64,000 nucleotides of DNA. Origin: Wurfbainia villosa. Taxonomy: Eukaryota; Streptophyta; Magnoliopsida; Zingiberales; Zingiberaceae. The position numbers and the translations under genes were made by a program. The stretch spans positions 129,407,272 to 129,471,271 of the forward strand of contig CM045989.1 in NCBI GenBank assembly GCA_025175895.1, given 5' to 3'. The notes below the pieces were generated by a model. That model was given only the letters and a program-made list of their open reading frames with translations, had not been told where the DNA came from and did not search any database. This document shows, in pieces, positions 22,601-33,255 of this stretch (within the stretch, counting starts at the first letter, position 1; each line of letters opens with the position of its first letter).

Positions 22601-22758
22601 AATGATCTCCCGTGTGACACTACACACCATGTTATCTACAATGTAATGTATGAGACAATATGCATAACCATAAATATGCAAAAAATGATTATGTGATTCT
22701 TAGTTCAAAAATAAAGATGTTCATATAAAAGATAGACTTTTCAGTATACATCCCAACA
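22601..22758 (-). repeat. Element B 3' LTR, inner end in normal orientation
   Basis: Direct match to 34913-35064 plus 40555-40558. It ends CAGTATACATCCCAACA, the LTR start TGTTGGGATG in element sense. Confidence 0.9.
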
Positions 22759-22771
22759 ATCTCCCACTTAT
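22759..22771 (-). promoter_or_regulatory. Element B polypurine tract
   Basis: Element sense ATAAGTGGGAGAT directly before TGTTGGG. Confidence 0.8.
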
Positions 22772-22791
22772 ACTAAAAGACTATGTTGTCC

Positions 22792-24303
22792 TCAAACTGC
22801 CATACATCTGATTCCCATTCCCTTCACATGCCTATCAAAAGCTCTCGCCGGAAGGGCCTTAGTGAAAGGATCTGCCAGGTTATCCTCCAATGCAATCTTG
22901 GTCACAGCAACTTCTCCTCGCTTTATGATTTCTCGTATCAGGTGGTACTTGCGCTCTATGTGTTTACTTGCCTTATGGGCTCGTGGTTCCTTAGAGTTTG
23001 CAACTGCACCATTGTTATCACAATAAATTACGATAGTTTTGGGCAAACCAGGAATCACATTTAAGTCCATCAAGAAGTTCCTGAGCCATACAACTTCTTT
23101 GGCTGCCTCAGAGGCTGTCATATACTCAGCTTCCATGGTAGAGTCCGCCACACATTTCTGCTTGACACTCCTCTATACAATGGCTCCACCTCCCAAAGTA
23201 AACACAAAACCTGAGGTAGACTTACTATTATCCCTTTTTGATTGGAAGTCGGAATCTGTGTAACCCACAAGGAGTAGTTGGTATGCTTGGTAAACTAGCA
23301 TATAATCCCTAGTCCTTCTCAGGTACTTCAATATATTCTTTACCGCAGTCCAATATCCCTATCCTGGATTACTCTGATATCTGCTAACCATGCCAACGGC
23401 AAAGCAGATATCCGGTCTTGTATATAGCATGGCATACATGAGGCTTCCTACTGCCGAAGCATAAGGAACTTCCTTCATCTCCTCTATCTCCTTAGTTATT
23501 TTAGGACACATCTCCTTAGATAAAAGAACTCCATGCCTGAAAGGTAAAAAACTTTTCTTGGAGTTCTGCATGCTAAAGCGAGCCAAAATAGTGTCTATGT
23601 ATGAAGCTTGAGATAAGCACAACATCCTTTTCCTGCGATCCCATATAACCTTGATCCCGAGGATGTGTCCCACTTCTCCCAAGTCCTTCATATCAAACTG
23701 TTTGGACAATTATACCCTTACGTCCGATAACACCTTGACATTGTTACCAATTAACAAAATGTCATCTACGTATAGTACAAGAAATACCACTACGTTTCTG
23801 TAACATCTCTTGTATACACAAGACTCATCTGAACTTTAAATAAATCCATAAGACTGGATTACCTCATCAAAGAGGATGTTCCAAGATCTCAAAGCTTGCT
23901 TCAATCCATAAATGGATCGATTAAGCTTGCACACAAGATTCTCTTTGCCCTTTGCAATGAATCCCTCTGGTTGCTTTATATAGATGTTTTCCTCAAGACT
24001 TCCATTAAGGAAAGCTGTCTTGACATTCATCTGTCATACCTCATAATTCATATGAGCATCAATACATAAGAGAATCCGGGTAGACATAAGCATGGCTACC
24101 GGCGAAAAGGTCTCCTCATAATCAATACCCTCTTTTTGAGTATACCCCTTCGCAACAATCCTCGCTTTGAAGGTCTCAACCTTCCTGTCTATTCCTCTCT
24201 TTCTTTTGTAGATCCACTTGCATCCAATGGCTTTTACACCATTGGGTGGTTCTACTAGCTCCCAAACCTGATTTGAATCCATAGATTCAATCTCAGCATT
24301 CAT
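22792..24303 (-). pseudogene. Element B pol, reverse transcriptase and RNase H part
   Basis: Reverse transcriptase pieces: 24303-24034 (CKWIYKRKRG, FKARIVAKGYTQKEGIDYEETFSPVA), 24030-23836 (NVKTAFLNGSLEENIYIKQP, SIYGLKQA) and 23709-23359 (KQFDMKDLGEVGHILGIKV, VGSLMYAMLYTRPDI). RNase H is at 23263-22792, with STMEAEYMTASEAAK and IYCDNNGAVANSKEPR, ending before the polypurine tract. Stops separate the pieces at ~24032 (Trp lost after the HMNYEV block), ~23833, ~23708 and ~23357. Sequence between them still reads as homologous pol, so these are point lesions and not deletions. Confidence 0.88.
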
Positions 24304-24309
24304 TGCACT

Positions 24310-25760
24310 TTACCAAGATATTGCATCTTTATCTTGGATTGCCTCGTCATATGTCCAGGGATCAGGTTCATGTTCGCTAGGTACCAAATTAGAAGATTCT
24401 CCCAAGAACATGAATCTATCAGGCTGTTTAACAACCATCCCACTACGATGAGGTATCACCTGTGTATCCTCTGTGACATGCGGTGCAGTGACTTGTGGTA
24501 TATCCTCTTGTACCGGTGGTACTGAAGTAGTGACTTCCCCTCTCAATTCCTCCAGAACAATCTTACTCATGGGCCTGTGGTTCATCACATAGTCTTCCTC
24601 TAGAAATTTGGCATTCGTGCTAACGATCACCCTCTGATCTCTAGGATTATAAAACAAACCACTTTTCGTTCCTCTAGGATAGCCAACAAACATGCGCACT
24701 TCTGTACGAGGTTCCAACTTACTAGCATCTGCCTTCAGCACATGTGCTGGACTCCCCCAAATCTGAATATGTCTCAGACTAGGCTTTCGCCTAGTCCACA
24801 ATTCTGTGGGAGTAGAAGGCACTGATTTAGATGGAACCAAGTTCAGAATATATACCGTCGTATCCAGAGTATATCCCCAGAACGAATCTAGCAACTCAGA
24901 ATAACTCATCATTGATCTAACCATCTCCATAAGAGTCCTATTCCTTCACTCTGCTATACCATTCTGCTGGGGTGTGCCAGGTGTAGACAATTGGGATTGA
25001 ATCACAGCCTCTGATAAGTAATTCCTAAACTCTCCCAAGAGGTACTCACCACCACGATCAGATCATAGTGTCTTGATACTTTTACCTTGACATTTCCCCA
25101 CATCAGCCTTGAATTATTTGAACTTGTCAAAGCATTCAGACTTGCGGCGCATCAAGTAAATATATCCATATCTTGAATAATCATCTATGAAAGAGACAAA
25201 ATACTCAAAACCACCTCTTGCCTGGATAGACATAGGACCACACAAATCAGAATGAACCAATTCCAACACATCTTTGGCTCTATACCCCTTGGCCTTAAAA
25301 GGCTTCTTAGTCATTTTACCTTCCAAGCAAGACTCGTAGGTTGGGAAGTCTTCCACCACTAATGAACTTAGAGGTCCATCAGCTATCAACCTTTTAATTC
25401 TGCTTAGGTTATATGACCTAGCCTTAGAAGCCAAAGATATGTTTGGTTCATCTTCGAAGGTTCTTTTCTCTTATTGGAATTAGAAGATTAGTTATTAAAT
25501 TCTATTTGCATCGTGGGAGCTTTTGGTTCAAGTGTATATAAATTTCCTATCAATGCACCAGAACAGATAATCTCCCTATTCCTTTCTATAACAACTCTGT
25601 CATTAAAAGAAATAGAATATCCATTCATAAACAATTTAGAAACTGAAATCAAATTCTTTCTAAATAAAGGTACATAAAAGTAATTTTTAAGAACCAATTT
25701 TATTCCTCTAAAAAGACAAATAAACATCTCCCACTGCAATAGTCGCCACCTTTGTGGCAT
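24310..25760 (-). pseudogene. Element B pol, GAG-pre-integrase and integrase part
   Basis: GAG-pre-integrase remains at 25760-25488. Integrase N-part at 25434-25114, with CLEGKMTKKPF, LVHSDLCGPM and DDYSRYGYIYLMRRKS, including the first catalytic Asp. Integrase C-part and linker at 24930-24310, with MVRSMMSYSELLDSFWGY, HIQIWGSPAHVLK and MFVGYPRGTKSG. Between 25113 and 24931 the second Asp and catalytic Glu region is recognisable but carries stops. This would have inserted element DNA into the chromosome. Confidence 0.85.
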
Positions 25761-25769
25761 TGCCTAAGT

Positions 25770-26712
25770 AAACGGTAATCTCTCCCTCAGCCAATCGTCT
25801 GGTTTCCTAGAACCCCTACAAAGTATTACAGACATGATCAGTGGCTCCTTTATCTACACACCATGTGCCGGTAGATAACACCGCTAAACATGTTTCAACG
25901 ACTAGACCAAAAGATATACCTTTGTTCTACTTCCGGTTGGGGCAATCCTTCTTCTAGTGTCCAGTCTGCTTGCAAGTGAAGCACTTGCCTTTCGGCTTCT
26001 TCACTCCTCCCTGAGTTCCTCCCGCCACCTTTGCCCCAGCTTGTTTCTTCTTCTTCTTGCCTTTCGGCTTAGAAGTAGAAACCTTTTGGGCAACCATGGC
26101 CTGAGCCTGAGCACTCTGATGAAAAAGCCCCTCTGCCACCTAGAGTTCTGTCAGAAGATCCACCAGCGAATACAACCTCTTGTTCATGTTGTAGTTCAGA
26201 CGAAACTACTTAAAACTCCTAGATAGAGACTGGAGAATGATATCGACCTAGGTTTCCCCATCAATCTTAGCTCCGAGGACTTCCAGCTCATTTAAATGAG
26301 CCATCATCTTGAGAACATGATCCCTCATGGGTGTTCCCTCGATCATTGTGGTCGTCATCAAGTTCTTCATGGCTTCCTACCTAGCATCCCGATTTTGGTG
26401 TCCAAAGAGCTCTTTGAGATTGAGCATCATGTCATAAGCAGTGGGCATGACTTGATGCTGATGTTGCAATACATTTGACATAGATGTCAAAATGTAACAC
26501 TACATCATCTCATCATCCTTAATCTATTTCTTATAACTCTCCTTCTCCTTTTCCCCAAAATCATCCGCAAGCTTAGAAGGGCACTCTTCGAAGAGTACAT
26601 ATTTGTACTCCTCAGCAGTCAAGACAATGTCAAGATTCCTCTTCCAATCAACATAATTGGGTCCAGTGAGTTTATTTTCTTTCAGTATCACAACAAGTGG
26701 GTTGAAAGTCAT
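25770..26712 (-). pseudogene. Element B gag, degraded
   Basis: Start at ATG 26712 (MTFNPLVVILKENKLTGPNY), a typical copia Gag N-terminus. The frame is open to 26524, then damaged. The C-terminal part, 26139-25954, has a Lys-rich stretch and half a zinc knuckle (CFTCKQTGH), followed at once by a TAG where a Trp is usual. The remaining knuckle residues (KKDCPN) read on after that stop. A protease remnant may lie in 25953-25770. Confidence 0.8.
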
Positions 26713-26941
26713 TTTGAAAAACCTAAGAATCACATAGATAAAAATATTAGATTTCAAAAAATTATTGATTCCTCAAACAATAAAATTTTAAAATCAACCA
26801 AAACCTCAAAACACCGAGAATATCCTATGCCACGATAGTGTGGACGTATACGAATTCTACATTTGTAAGAGGAGGTTTTACCCATTAATTTTATTATCTT
26901 GTCAACCTAACTTTTTGACAAATAAAATTAATAGTTGGTTC
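26713..26941. other. Element B leader, left part
   Basis: AT-rich non-coding sequence upstream of gag. The last five bases GGTTC (26937-26941) are the target duplication of element C. Confidence 0.6.
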
Positions 26942-28153
26942 TGTTAGGGATCGGATGGCCGGCTAGAGGGGGGGTGAATAGCCCTTTTCGTTTGGATGGC
27001 GGTATTTTGCTCGTCTACAAAACGTTAGCGCAAGCGGAATATACAAATATAAATAAAGACAAGCAAAATAGAAACAAGCAATACAAACACCAAGATATAA
27101 CGTGGTTCACGGCTACGCCGCTAATCCACGGTCCGATTCGTCCACGGTGAATCACTCCGCCAAAACCAATCACTATCGGTCTCTCCTTTGCACAAAGCTA
27201 GGTGGAGGTAACCTTTACAACCAAGATCACTCTTCTTACAAATAGAATGGAGTAAAAGCGAGTAAGAAGAGTTTAGAGCTTGTGGGGCACTAGGAAGATT
27301 GTTTGGAACTTAAGCATTAGCCTCTCAAAGGCTCACACCCTCTCTTTTTATAGAGAGGGCTAACTTCTTCCCGTTGGCCGCCATCGATCGGTCATTGCCG
27401 CCCATGGCGATCATTGCCGTCCTAGCGGCCTCGAACACGTCGGATGCCGGCCGTTGTTGTCAGCGGAACTCTTAGCGATCGGCTGGACCTCACCGATCAT
27501 TGCTGACCCCGTAGTCGGCCGAGTCGGCTCGACGAGCGGTCATGGCCAAACCCTATTGACGATCGATTCGCGCCCGGCGATCATTGCTATCTTAGTCGAT
27601 CGGCCAGCGTATGGCGATCGGCTCGCGCCTAAACCGGATCGATCGTATACCAGTCGAGCTACACTCGACTCAGAGCAGTCGACTGCTATTCCATGGCAGT
27701 CGACTGGTGTCGGGAAAACCCATCCGACACTTGGCCAAATGGCCAAGTTTCACCTAAGAGCTACCCCTCCCTGGGTTACAATCGCTCACTCTCATTTCTC
27801 GGAGTCCTTCGCCTTCGAAGTTCTCTTCGTTCTCGGCCACGTCCCTCGGCAGCATCAGGCGCACGGCTCTGCAATGCTCCTTCGCGTCTCTTGCCTCGAA
27901 GTCTACTTCCTCCGGCTTCACTCCAAGCTTCTCGTCCGGCGGTCCCTCGGATGCTCCAAGCGCACGGCTTCCGCAAAGCTATCCTTCACCGACTCAAGGC
28001 ACGAGTCATGAGATGTGAAACTCGCCACGGCTCCATGTGCGAATTACTAAGTCCTGCACGACTTCAACGCACATATCAAATAAACATAACACACTAACTT
28101 AAACCCTTTGCCACACCATCAAAACCATATCACGGCAAGAGATTGCCCTAACA
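26942..28153 (-). repeat. Element C 3' LTR
   Basis: 1212 bp. Minus-strand TATAAAAA is at 27352-27345. Contains the conserved CTAGAGGGGGGGTGAATAGC motif near the left end and CAGTCGACTG palindromes at ~27676-27705. Both-strand ORFs in 27454-28097 are shadows of LTR sequence shared with elements C and D. Confidence 0.93.
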
Positions 28154-28405
28154 ATCTCCCCCTTTTTGATGTGTGGCAATCCGTTTAAGTTAGGTAAAAA
28201 CATTTGATATAAATTCTAAGGTAAGAAAAGCATGTAAAGATAAACATGATATAACAACATGCAATTCCCCCTTAATCCATGAAATTCTCTATGCAAATTT
28301 TCTCCCCCTATCATATATTTCTCCCCCTACATATATTTCTCCCCCTACATGTATTTCTCCCCCTAATGTGATTAACTTAAACATACTTTTTTCTCCCCCT
28401 TTGAC
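28154..28405 (-). promoter_or_regulatory. Multiple polypurine tracts of element C
   Basis: Plus-strand CTCCCCCT words (element sense AGGGGGAG) at 28156, 28265, 28301, 28321, 28339, 28357 and 28393. The first adjoins the LTR and is the functional tract by position. Repeated polypurine tracts before the 3' LTR are a known hallmark of Sireviruses. Confidence 0.8.
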
Positions 28406-29539
28406 ACCATCAAAAAGATTAACACTAAGTTATAAGCTCATGGCATCAAGTATAATGGAGGAAAAAATATGTCAAGTTGATTTAAAAACTGTCGGAGGCA
28501 TCAAGTATATTTCTACCACTTGTAGGAGGTTTACAAACTGAATTCGGCCTTCAATATTCTGATTTACAGGCCACCAGTCGACTGCTATCAGTATGGCAGT
28601 CGACTGGCACAAATGAATCCATATTTCTGATTTTCTGGACGAATTTCAGAAATGCATTATAAATTCCAGAAAATTCTAAAAATCATGAAATTTGGGGAAC
28701 ATATTTCTTTTAAGTATATCTATCAAGGAAAAATAGTTTTTCATGAAAACTCATTATATTTTCTTGTTTTTGCCAAAAATCCAAAAGTTCTAAAAACCAC
28801 TAGGTTTTTGATCATTCTAGTATCCATTTTAGCACCTAGTTTTGCATCCAATTGTTTCAAAACATGAATACATGTATTTTAGGATAAGAAATTGTTTTGA
28901 AAACATATGAAATATCCAACCATGATCTTTGGGCAATATGTCTATTAATTAAACATAAGCCTTCCCCATGATTGGTCTATTATTGATATTTTGATACTTT
29001 AAATGACCATCTAAATGCCATAGGCATTAGTGGACATTTGTATCATCCTAACATCTCACCCATGATAAGTTTGCAATCAAGTTAGCCTATAGTGAGTGGG
29101 AGATGCATCCTAGGGGGGTATTTGTATATATATACTTAACCAATATATTCAAGCAATTCTATCATGGTTAAGTATCAACCTAACAACCTACATGATTATA
29201 ATGATATATATGATTTAATTTCACATTATGACCATGAAATACATGTTTTCATTAAATTATAACCATGCATTAGGCATTATATGATGATAATAAATAAGTT
29301 ATCACCTTAAAGCATGATTTAAACCTATTTCTCATGATGATGTGCCCAAAATCAAAATCATAAACCATGATTACACATATGCATAGAAATTACATTAATC
29401 ATCATGATTTAAGCATTATTACCTATTTATGGGCACGTTATCATCACCCAACACTATCTAAAAATGTTGTCCCGTCATCCTAAGTCAACCAAAATATGAT
29501 ATAGGTCAAGTTCATATGGTTGACTACCCTAGGGGTTTT
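28406..29539. other. Element C 3' non-coding interior
   Basis: AT-rich, with no ORF of note. It is collinear with 36480-37539 of element D. A pair of CAGTCGACTG palindromes lies at ~28575-28605. Confidence 0.7.
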
Positions 29540-31268
29540 CTAACCCTTAAGGATGGATTTTGGAACCCAAAATAGATTTTTACCTATGGGGTTCACTAGA
29601 AATTCCTTGGGGATCCATTTCTTAGCTATTACTTTGTTTTTGTCTTGTCCCCTAGCTATTAGGCATCTATAGGCCTTCTCATTTTTCTTCTCTTTATATC
29701 CTAGGCCTTTCTTGTTAAAACTTGCCCTTTGGCTCCCTATGATCATATTCAAAGTGTTGGAGCCAATTGTGAATTTTCCTAGGGCTTTGGTTAAATAATC
29801 TACCTTTTCCCTTAATGCCCTATTTTCTTCTATGCATGCATCACTAACATCTAAAGGCACATAATTATCATGTGAGCATGCATCATCATGGCAAGAAGAA
29901 GTATCATTATTATTTAAGCATGCATTTTCTAGCTTATTTTCTAATGCCTTAATTTGATCTAGCATGCATTTATTTTTCTTCTTTGCTCTAAACAAATCCT
30001 AGTTAAACTAGAAATCATAGAAACTATTTTACTAGGAGAGGCTTTCGTTACCATAGTTTCCATGTCCTCTTCTTCTTCTTCGGATGATGAGGAGGATGAT
30101 GATGTGGAGGAGGCTCCCCCTTCACTTGAGCTCTCTCCTCTTGTGCTTGATCCTTCATTTTTGGAGGAGGAGCAATCCAAATCGTCAAAGGCCATCAAGG
30201 CCAAATTGGCGACAAAGGCATTCTCCTCATCCGATGATGAGGAGGAGGATGAGGAAGGATCATCCCATGTCTTGGCCTTGAATGCTTTGGCCTTCCCTTT
30301 TTCTTTTGCCTTCTTCTCCTCTTCCTTCTTTTTCTTGCTCCCCTTTTTCTTCGTCTTTTCTTCTTTCTTTTTCCTCTCTTCCTTGCTTTTGTTTAGGAGA
30401 GGACAATTGTCCCTTATGTGTCCCTCTCCTTGGCAATTGTAGCATATCACCTTCCCCCTTGGTCTTCTATTCCTATCATTTGATTTATCAAATCTAAAAT
30501 TCTTAAATACACGCCTCACCTTCCTTACCATGTAGGCTTCCTCGGTGCTATCCATGGAGGAGGAGGAGGCTTCATCATCGGAAGAGGAGGACTTCTATCT
30601 TCTTCTTCCCTTGTTTGCCAACAATGCTACTCCTCTTGAGGTTGAATTCTTGGCTCTTCTTGAATTCCTTCAAGCCTCGTTTAGTGGAGCTCCATTGTCG
30701 AGAAGAACTCCTCCAAGGTACTTACTTCTAGTTCTTGGACATATAGAAGGAGTCCACCATGGAACTCCACTTTGAGGACGGGAAGGCATCTATAGCCTTC
30801 ATGAGCATGTCCGGTTGATAGCTTCTCACCTACACTTGTTAGCCCAATTAAAATTTCTTTAAACCTAGAGTGTAGTAGTTACCTTTTCTCCCTTTTCTAG
30901 TTTTATATTGGATAGTTGGGAGGCGGAGGAGGTCTCTTCTTGCTAGCTTGGCCTCGGATGTGCCTTCATGAGCTCTACAAGCTTCTCCCCATCTCTTTGG
31001 CGCTAGTGCATTCTCGATCGGTTGATTTCTTGTTGAGGAAGCACATTGTAGAGATGGTGCTTGGCTTTGGAGTTTGCAAGGTGCTCCTCTCTTTGCTTCT
31101 TGGTCCACCTAGATTTCTCTATTGGCTTCCCTCTTCATCCCTAGGCAAAAAAGCGGATTCCATTGTAATCATTATATCAAAATCCGTTTCGAAAAATACC
31201 TCCATTCGCTTCTTCCACCAAGCGAATTCTCCTTCAAACTTCGGAGGATGGATGGTGGAGCCGGCCAT
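29540..31268 (-). pseudogene. Element C gag, frameshifted
   Basis: Start ATG 31268 (MAGSTIHPPKFEGEFAWWKK). Pieces: 31268-31119, 31108-30848 in another frame (HEGTSEAKLARRDL), then 30555-29959 and 29995-29540. The third piece has a CX2CX4HX4C zinc knuckle (CYNCQGEGHIRDNC), a very Lys-rich stretch and long Ser/Glu runs. The last has a Glu/Leu-rich coiled coil and ends NLFWVPKSILKG. At least three frameshifts separate the pieces, one near 29990. More damaged than the gag of D. Gag would form the particle and bind RNA. Confidence 0.88.
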
Positions 31269-31318
31269 TTTTGATGTAGGGCTTGTTGCGGCGGTTAGTC
31301 CGGTGACAAGCAACCTCG

Positions 31319-31331
31319 GCTCTGCTACCAC
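31319..31331 (-). promoter_or_regulatory. Element C primer binding site, mutated
   Basis: Element sense TGGTAGCAGAGCC beside the 5' LTR. It differs by one base from the initiator Met tRNA complement TGGTATCAGAGC. Confidence 0.8.
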
Positions 31332-31332
31332 T

Positions 31333-32438
31333 TGTCGGGGATCGGATGGCCGGCTAGAGAGAAGTGAATAGCCCTTTTCGTTTGGATGGCGGTATTTTGC
31401 TCGTCTACAAAAGCGTTAAGCATGGCCGAATATACAAATATAAATAAAGACAAGCAAAATAGAAACAAGCAATACAAACACCGAGATATAACGTGGTTCA
31501 CGGCTACGCCGCTAATCCACGGTCCGATTCGTCCACGGTGAATCACTCCGCCAAAACCAATCACTATCGTTCTCTCCTTTGCACAAAGCTAGGTGGAGGT
31601 AACCTTTACAACCAAGATCACTCTTCTTACAAATAGAATGGAGTAAAAGCGAGTAAGAAGAGTTTAGAGCTTGTGGGGCACTAGGAAGATTGTTTGGAAC
31701 TTAAGCATTAGCCTCTCAAAGGCTCACACCTCTCTTTATAGCCTCCGAACTTGTTGTCCAACGGAACTCTTAGCAGTCGACTGATGGACCTCACCAGTCG
31801 ACTGCTGACCCCGTAGTTGACTACCCAGTCGGCTACGAGCGGTTCTGTGGCCAAAACCCTATTGATCAATCGATCGCCGCTTTCAGCCGATCGCTAATCT
31901 TGGCGGTCGCCGATCGCTAACGTATGGCGATCACGCTACAAACCTGGCGATCGATCGATACTCGAGCTACACTCGACTGGAAGCGATCGGCGGTGTCGGA
32001 AAACCCATCCGACACTTGGCCAAATGGCCAAGTTTCACCTAAGAGCTACCCCTCCCCGGGTTACAATCGCTCACTCTCATTTCTCGGAGTCCTTCGCCTT
32101 CGAAGTTCTCTTCGTTCTCGGCCACGTCCCTCGGCAGCATCAGGCGCACGGCTCTGCAATGCTCCTTCGCGTCTCTTGCCTCGAAGTCTACTTCCTCCGG
32201 CTTCACTCCAAGCTTCTCGTCCGGCGGTCCCTCGGATGCTCCAAGCGCACGGCTTCCGCAAAGCTATCCTTCACCGACTCAAGGCACGAGTCATGAGATG
32301 TGAAACTCGCCACGGCTCCATGTGCGAATTACTAAGTCCTGCACGACTTCAACGCACATATCAAATAAACATAACACACTAACTTAAACCCTTTGCCACA
32401 CCATCAAAACCATATCACGGCAAGAGATTGCCCTAACA
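31333..32438 (-). repeat. Element C 5' LTR
   Basis: 1106 bp. About 32000-32438 is nearly identical to 27713-28153. The middle (31740-32000) differs strongly from the other LTR only at palindromic sites. Confidence 0.93.
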
Positions 32439-33239
32439 GGTTCCTCTTCGGCCCTACAAATAAAAGTAGTGACTCCGATGGGGAGGATACTCCTATTTAC
32501 ATCTAACTGTTCACCATTACTTGCTACCAAGGTAATTATCTCGGGTTATGTGCCTTCCGATGGGGAAGTACACACACTCCTTAATAATTTTCTATAACCA
32601 TATTCGATCCTATGATCCGCAAACAAACTCATCCGATGGGGAGGAAGGCACTCAGAGGCGACGCATGTTTGCATCACATGTCAAACCGTAATGGAGGTCG
32701 TGGGAATTTATAAAAATATCCCTCTCCCACTTAGTAATTTAAAATTGAGGAATTTTCCTAGCCTACGACATGCATATCAAACAAAAGGCAATAAATATGA
32801 AAAAAAATATTTTCCAACTATTATGGCTTTTGTCTCAAATATGCCTCCCGTCGTATCACCATCTCGTCCGCTCCTCCCTACGCCATGTACGAGTCATCCG
32901 GAGATCCGAGCTGAGAATAACTATTTTAATTTACATCCATCGATCCTATACTCCTCGAAGGAGTGTACATGAAATCTATATCGAAAGTAAACTAAAATAA
33001 ATGAGTGGCTAAACAATGTCGTACTTAATTATAAAAATTAAATACTAGCCTCGTCAACCCCGAGGATTAAAATAATATTACACACATGCAATCACATACA
33101 CACATATGGCCATAATAGTTGGATCTTATGCCTGCAACCAAAGAGTTAGCCTACGCACATCCTACTATCATCCGACACATACAATATATGAAAAGTACAT
33201 AAAATTAACCGAATCCTAAACACACAAAACCTGAAACCG
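32439..33239 (-). other. Element B leader, right part, with repeated CCGATGGGGA motif
   Basis: Non-coding. CCGATGGGGA occurs at 32475-32484, 32557-32566 and 32633-32642. Flanks of the first two can pair imperfectly. Small ORFs at 32691-33000 have no recognised content. Confidence 0.6.
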
Positions 33240-33253
33240 TGGCTCTGATACCA
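33240..33253 (-). promoter_or_regulatory. Element B primer binding site
   Basis: Element sense TGGTATCAGAGCCA directly after the 5' LTR, of the initiator Met tRNA type. Confidence 0.9.
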
Positions 33254-33255
33254 CT

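Larger units (their letters stand above)
26942..32438 (-). mobile_element. Element C: gag-only (pol-less) Sirevirus-like LTR retrotransposon
   Basis: Termini TGTTAGGGATCGG...CCCTAACA, with direct 5-bp duplication GGTTC at 26937-26941 and 32439-32443. LTRs are 26942-28153 and 31333-32438. The 3.2-kb interior holds a gag remnant, a primer site and a run of polypurine tracts, and no protease, integrase, reverse transcriptase or RNase H. It is the same family and almost the same length as element D. Mobilisation must have depended on enzymes supplied by another element. Confidence 0.93.

Noticed and set aside
27454..28097. ORFs within the LTRs of C and D (repeated at 31924-32382, 35806-36135, 40085-40493)
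   Set aside because: They overlap in several frames on both strands within LTR sequence and match no family.
30062..30497. Plus-strand Ser/Phe-rich ORFs opposite gag
   Set aside because: Shadows of the Ser/Glu- and Lys-rich gag on the minus strand.
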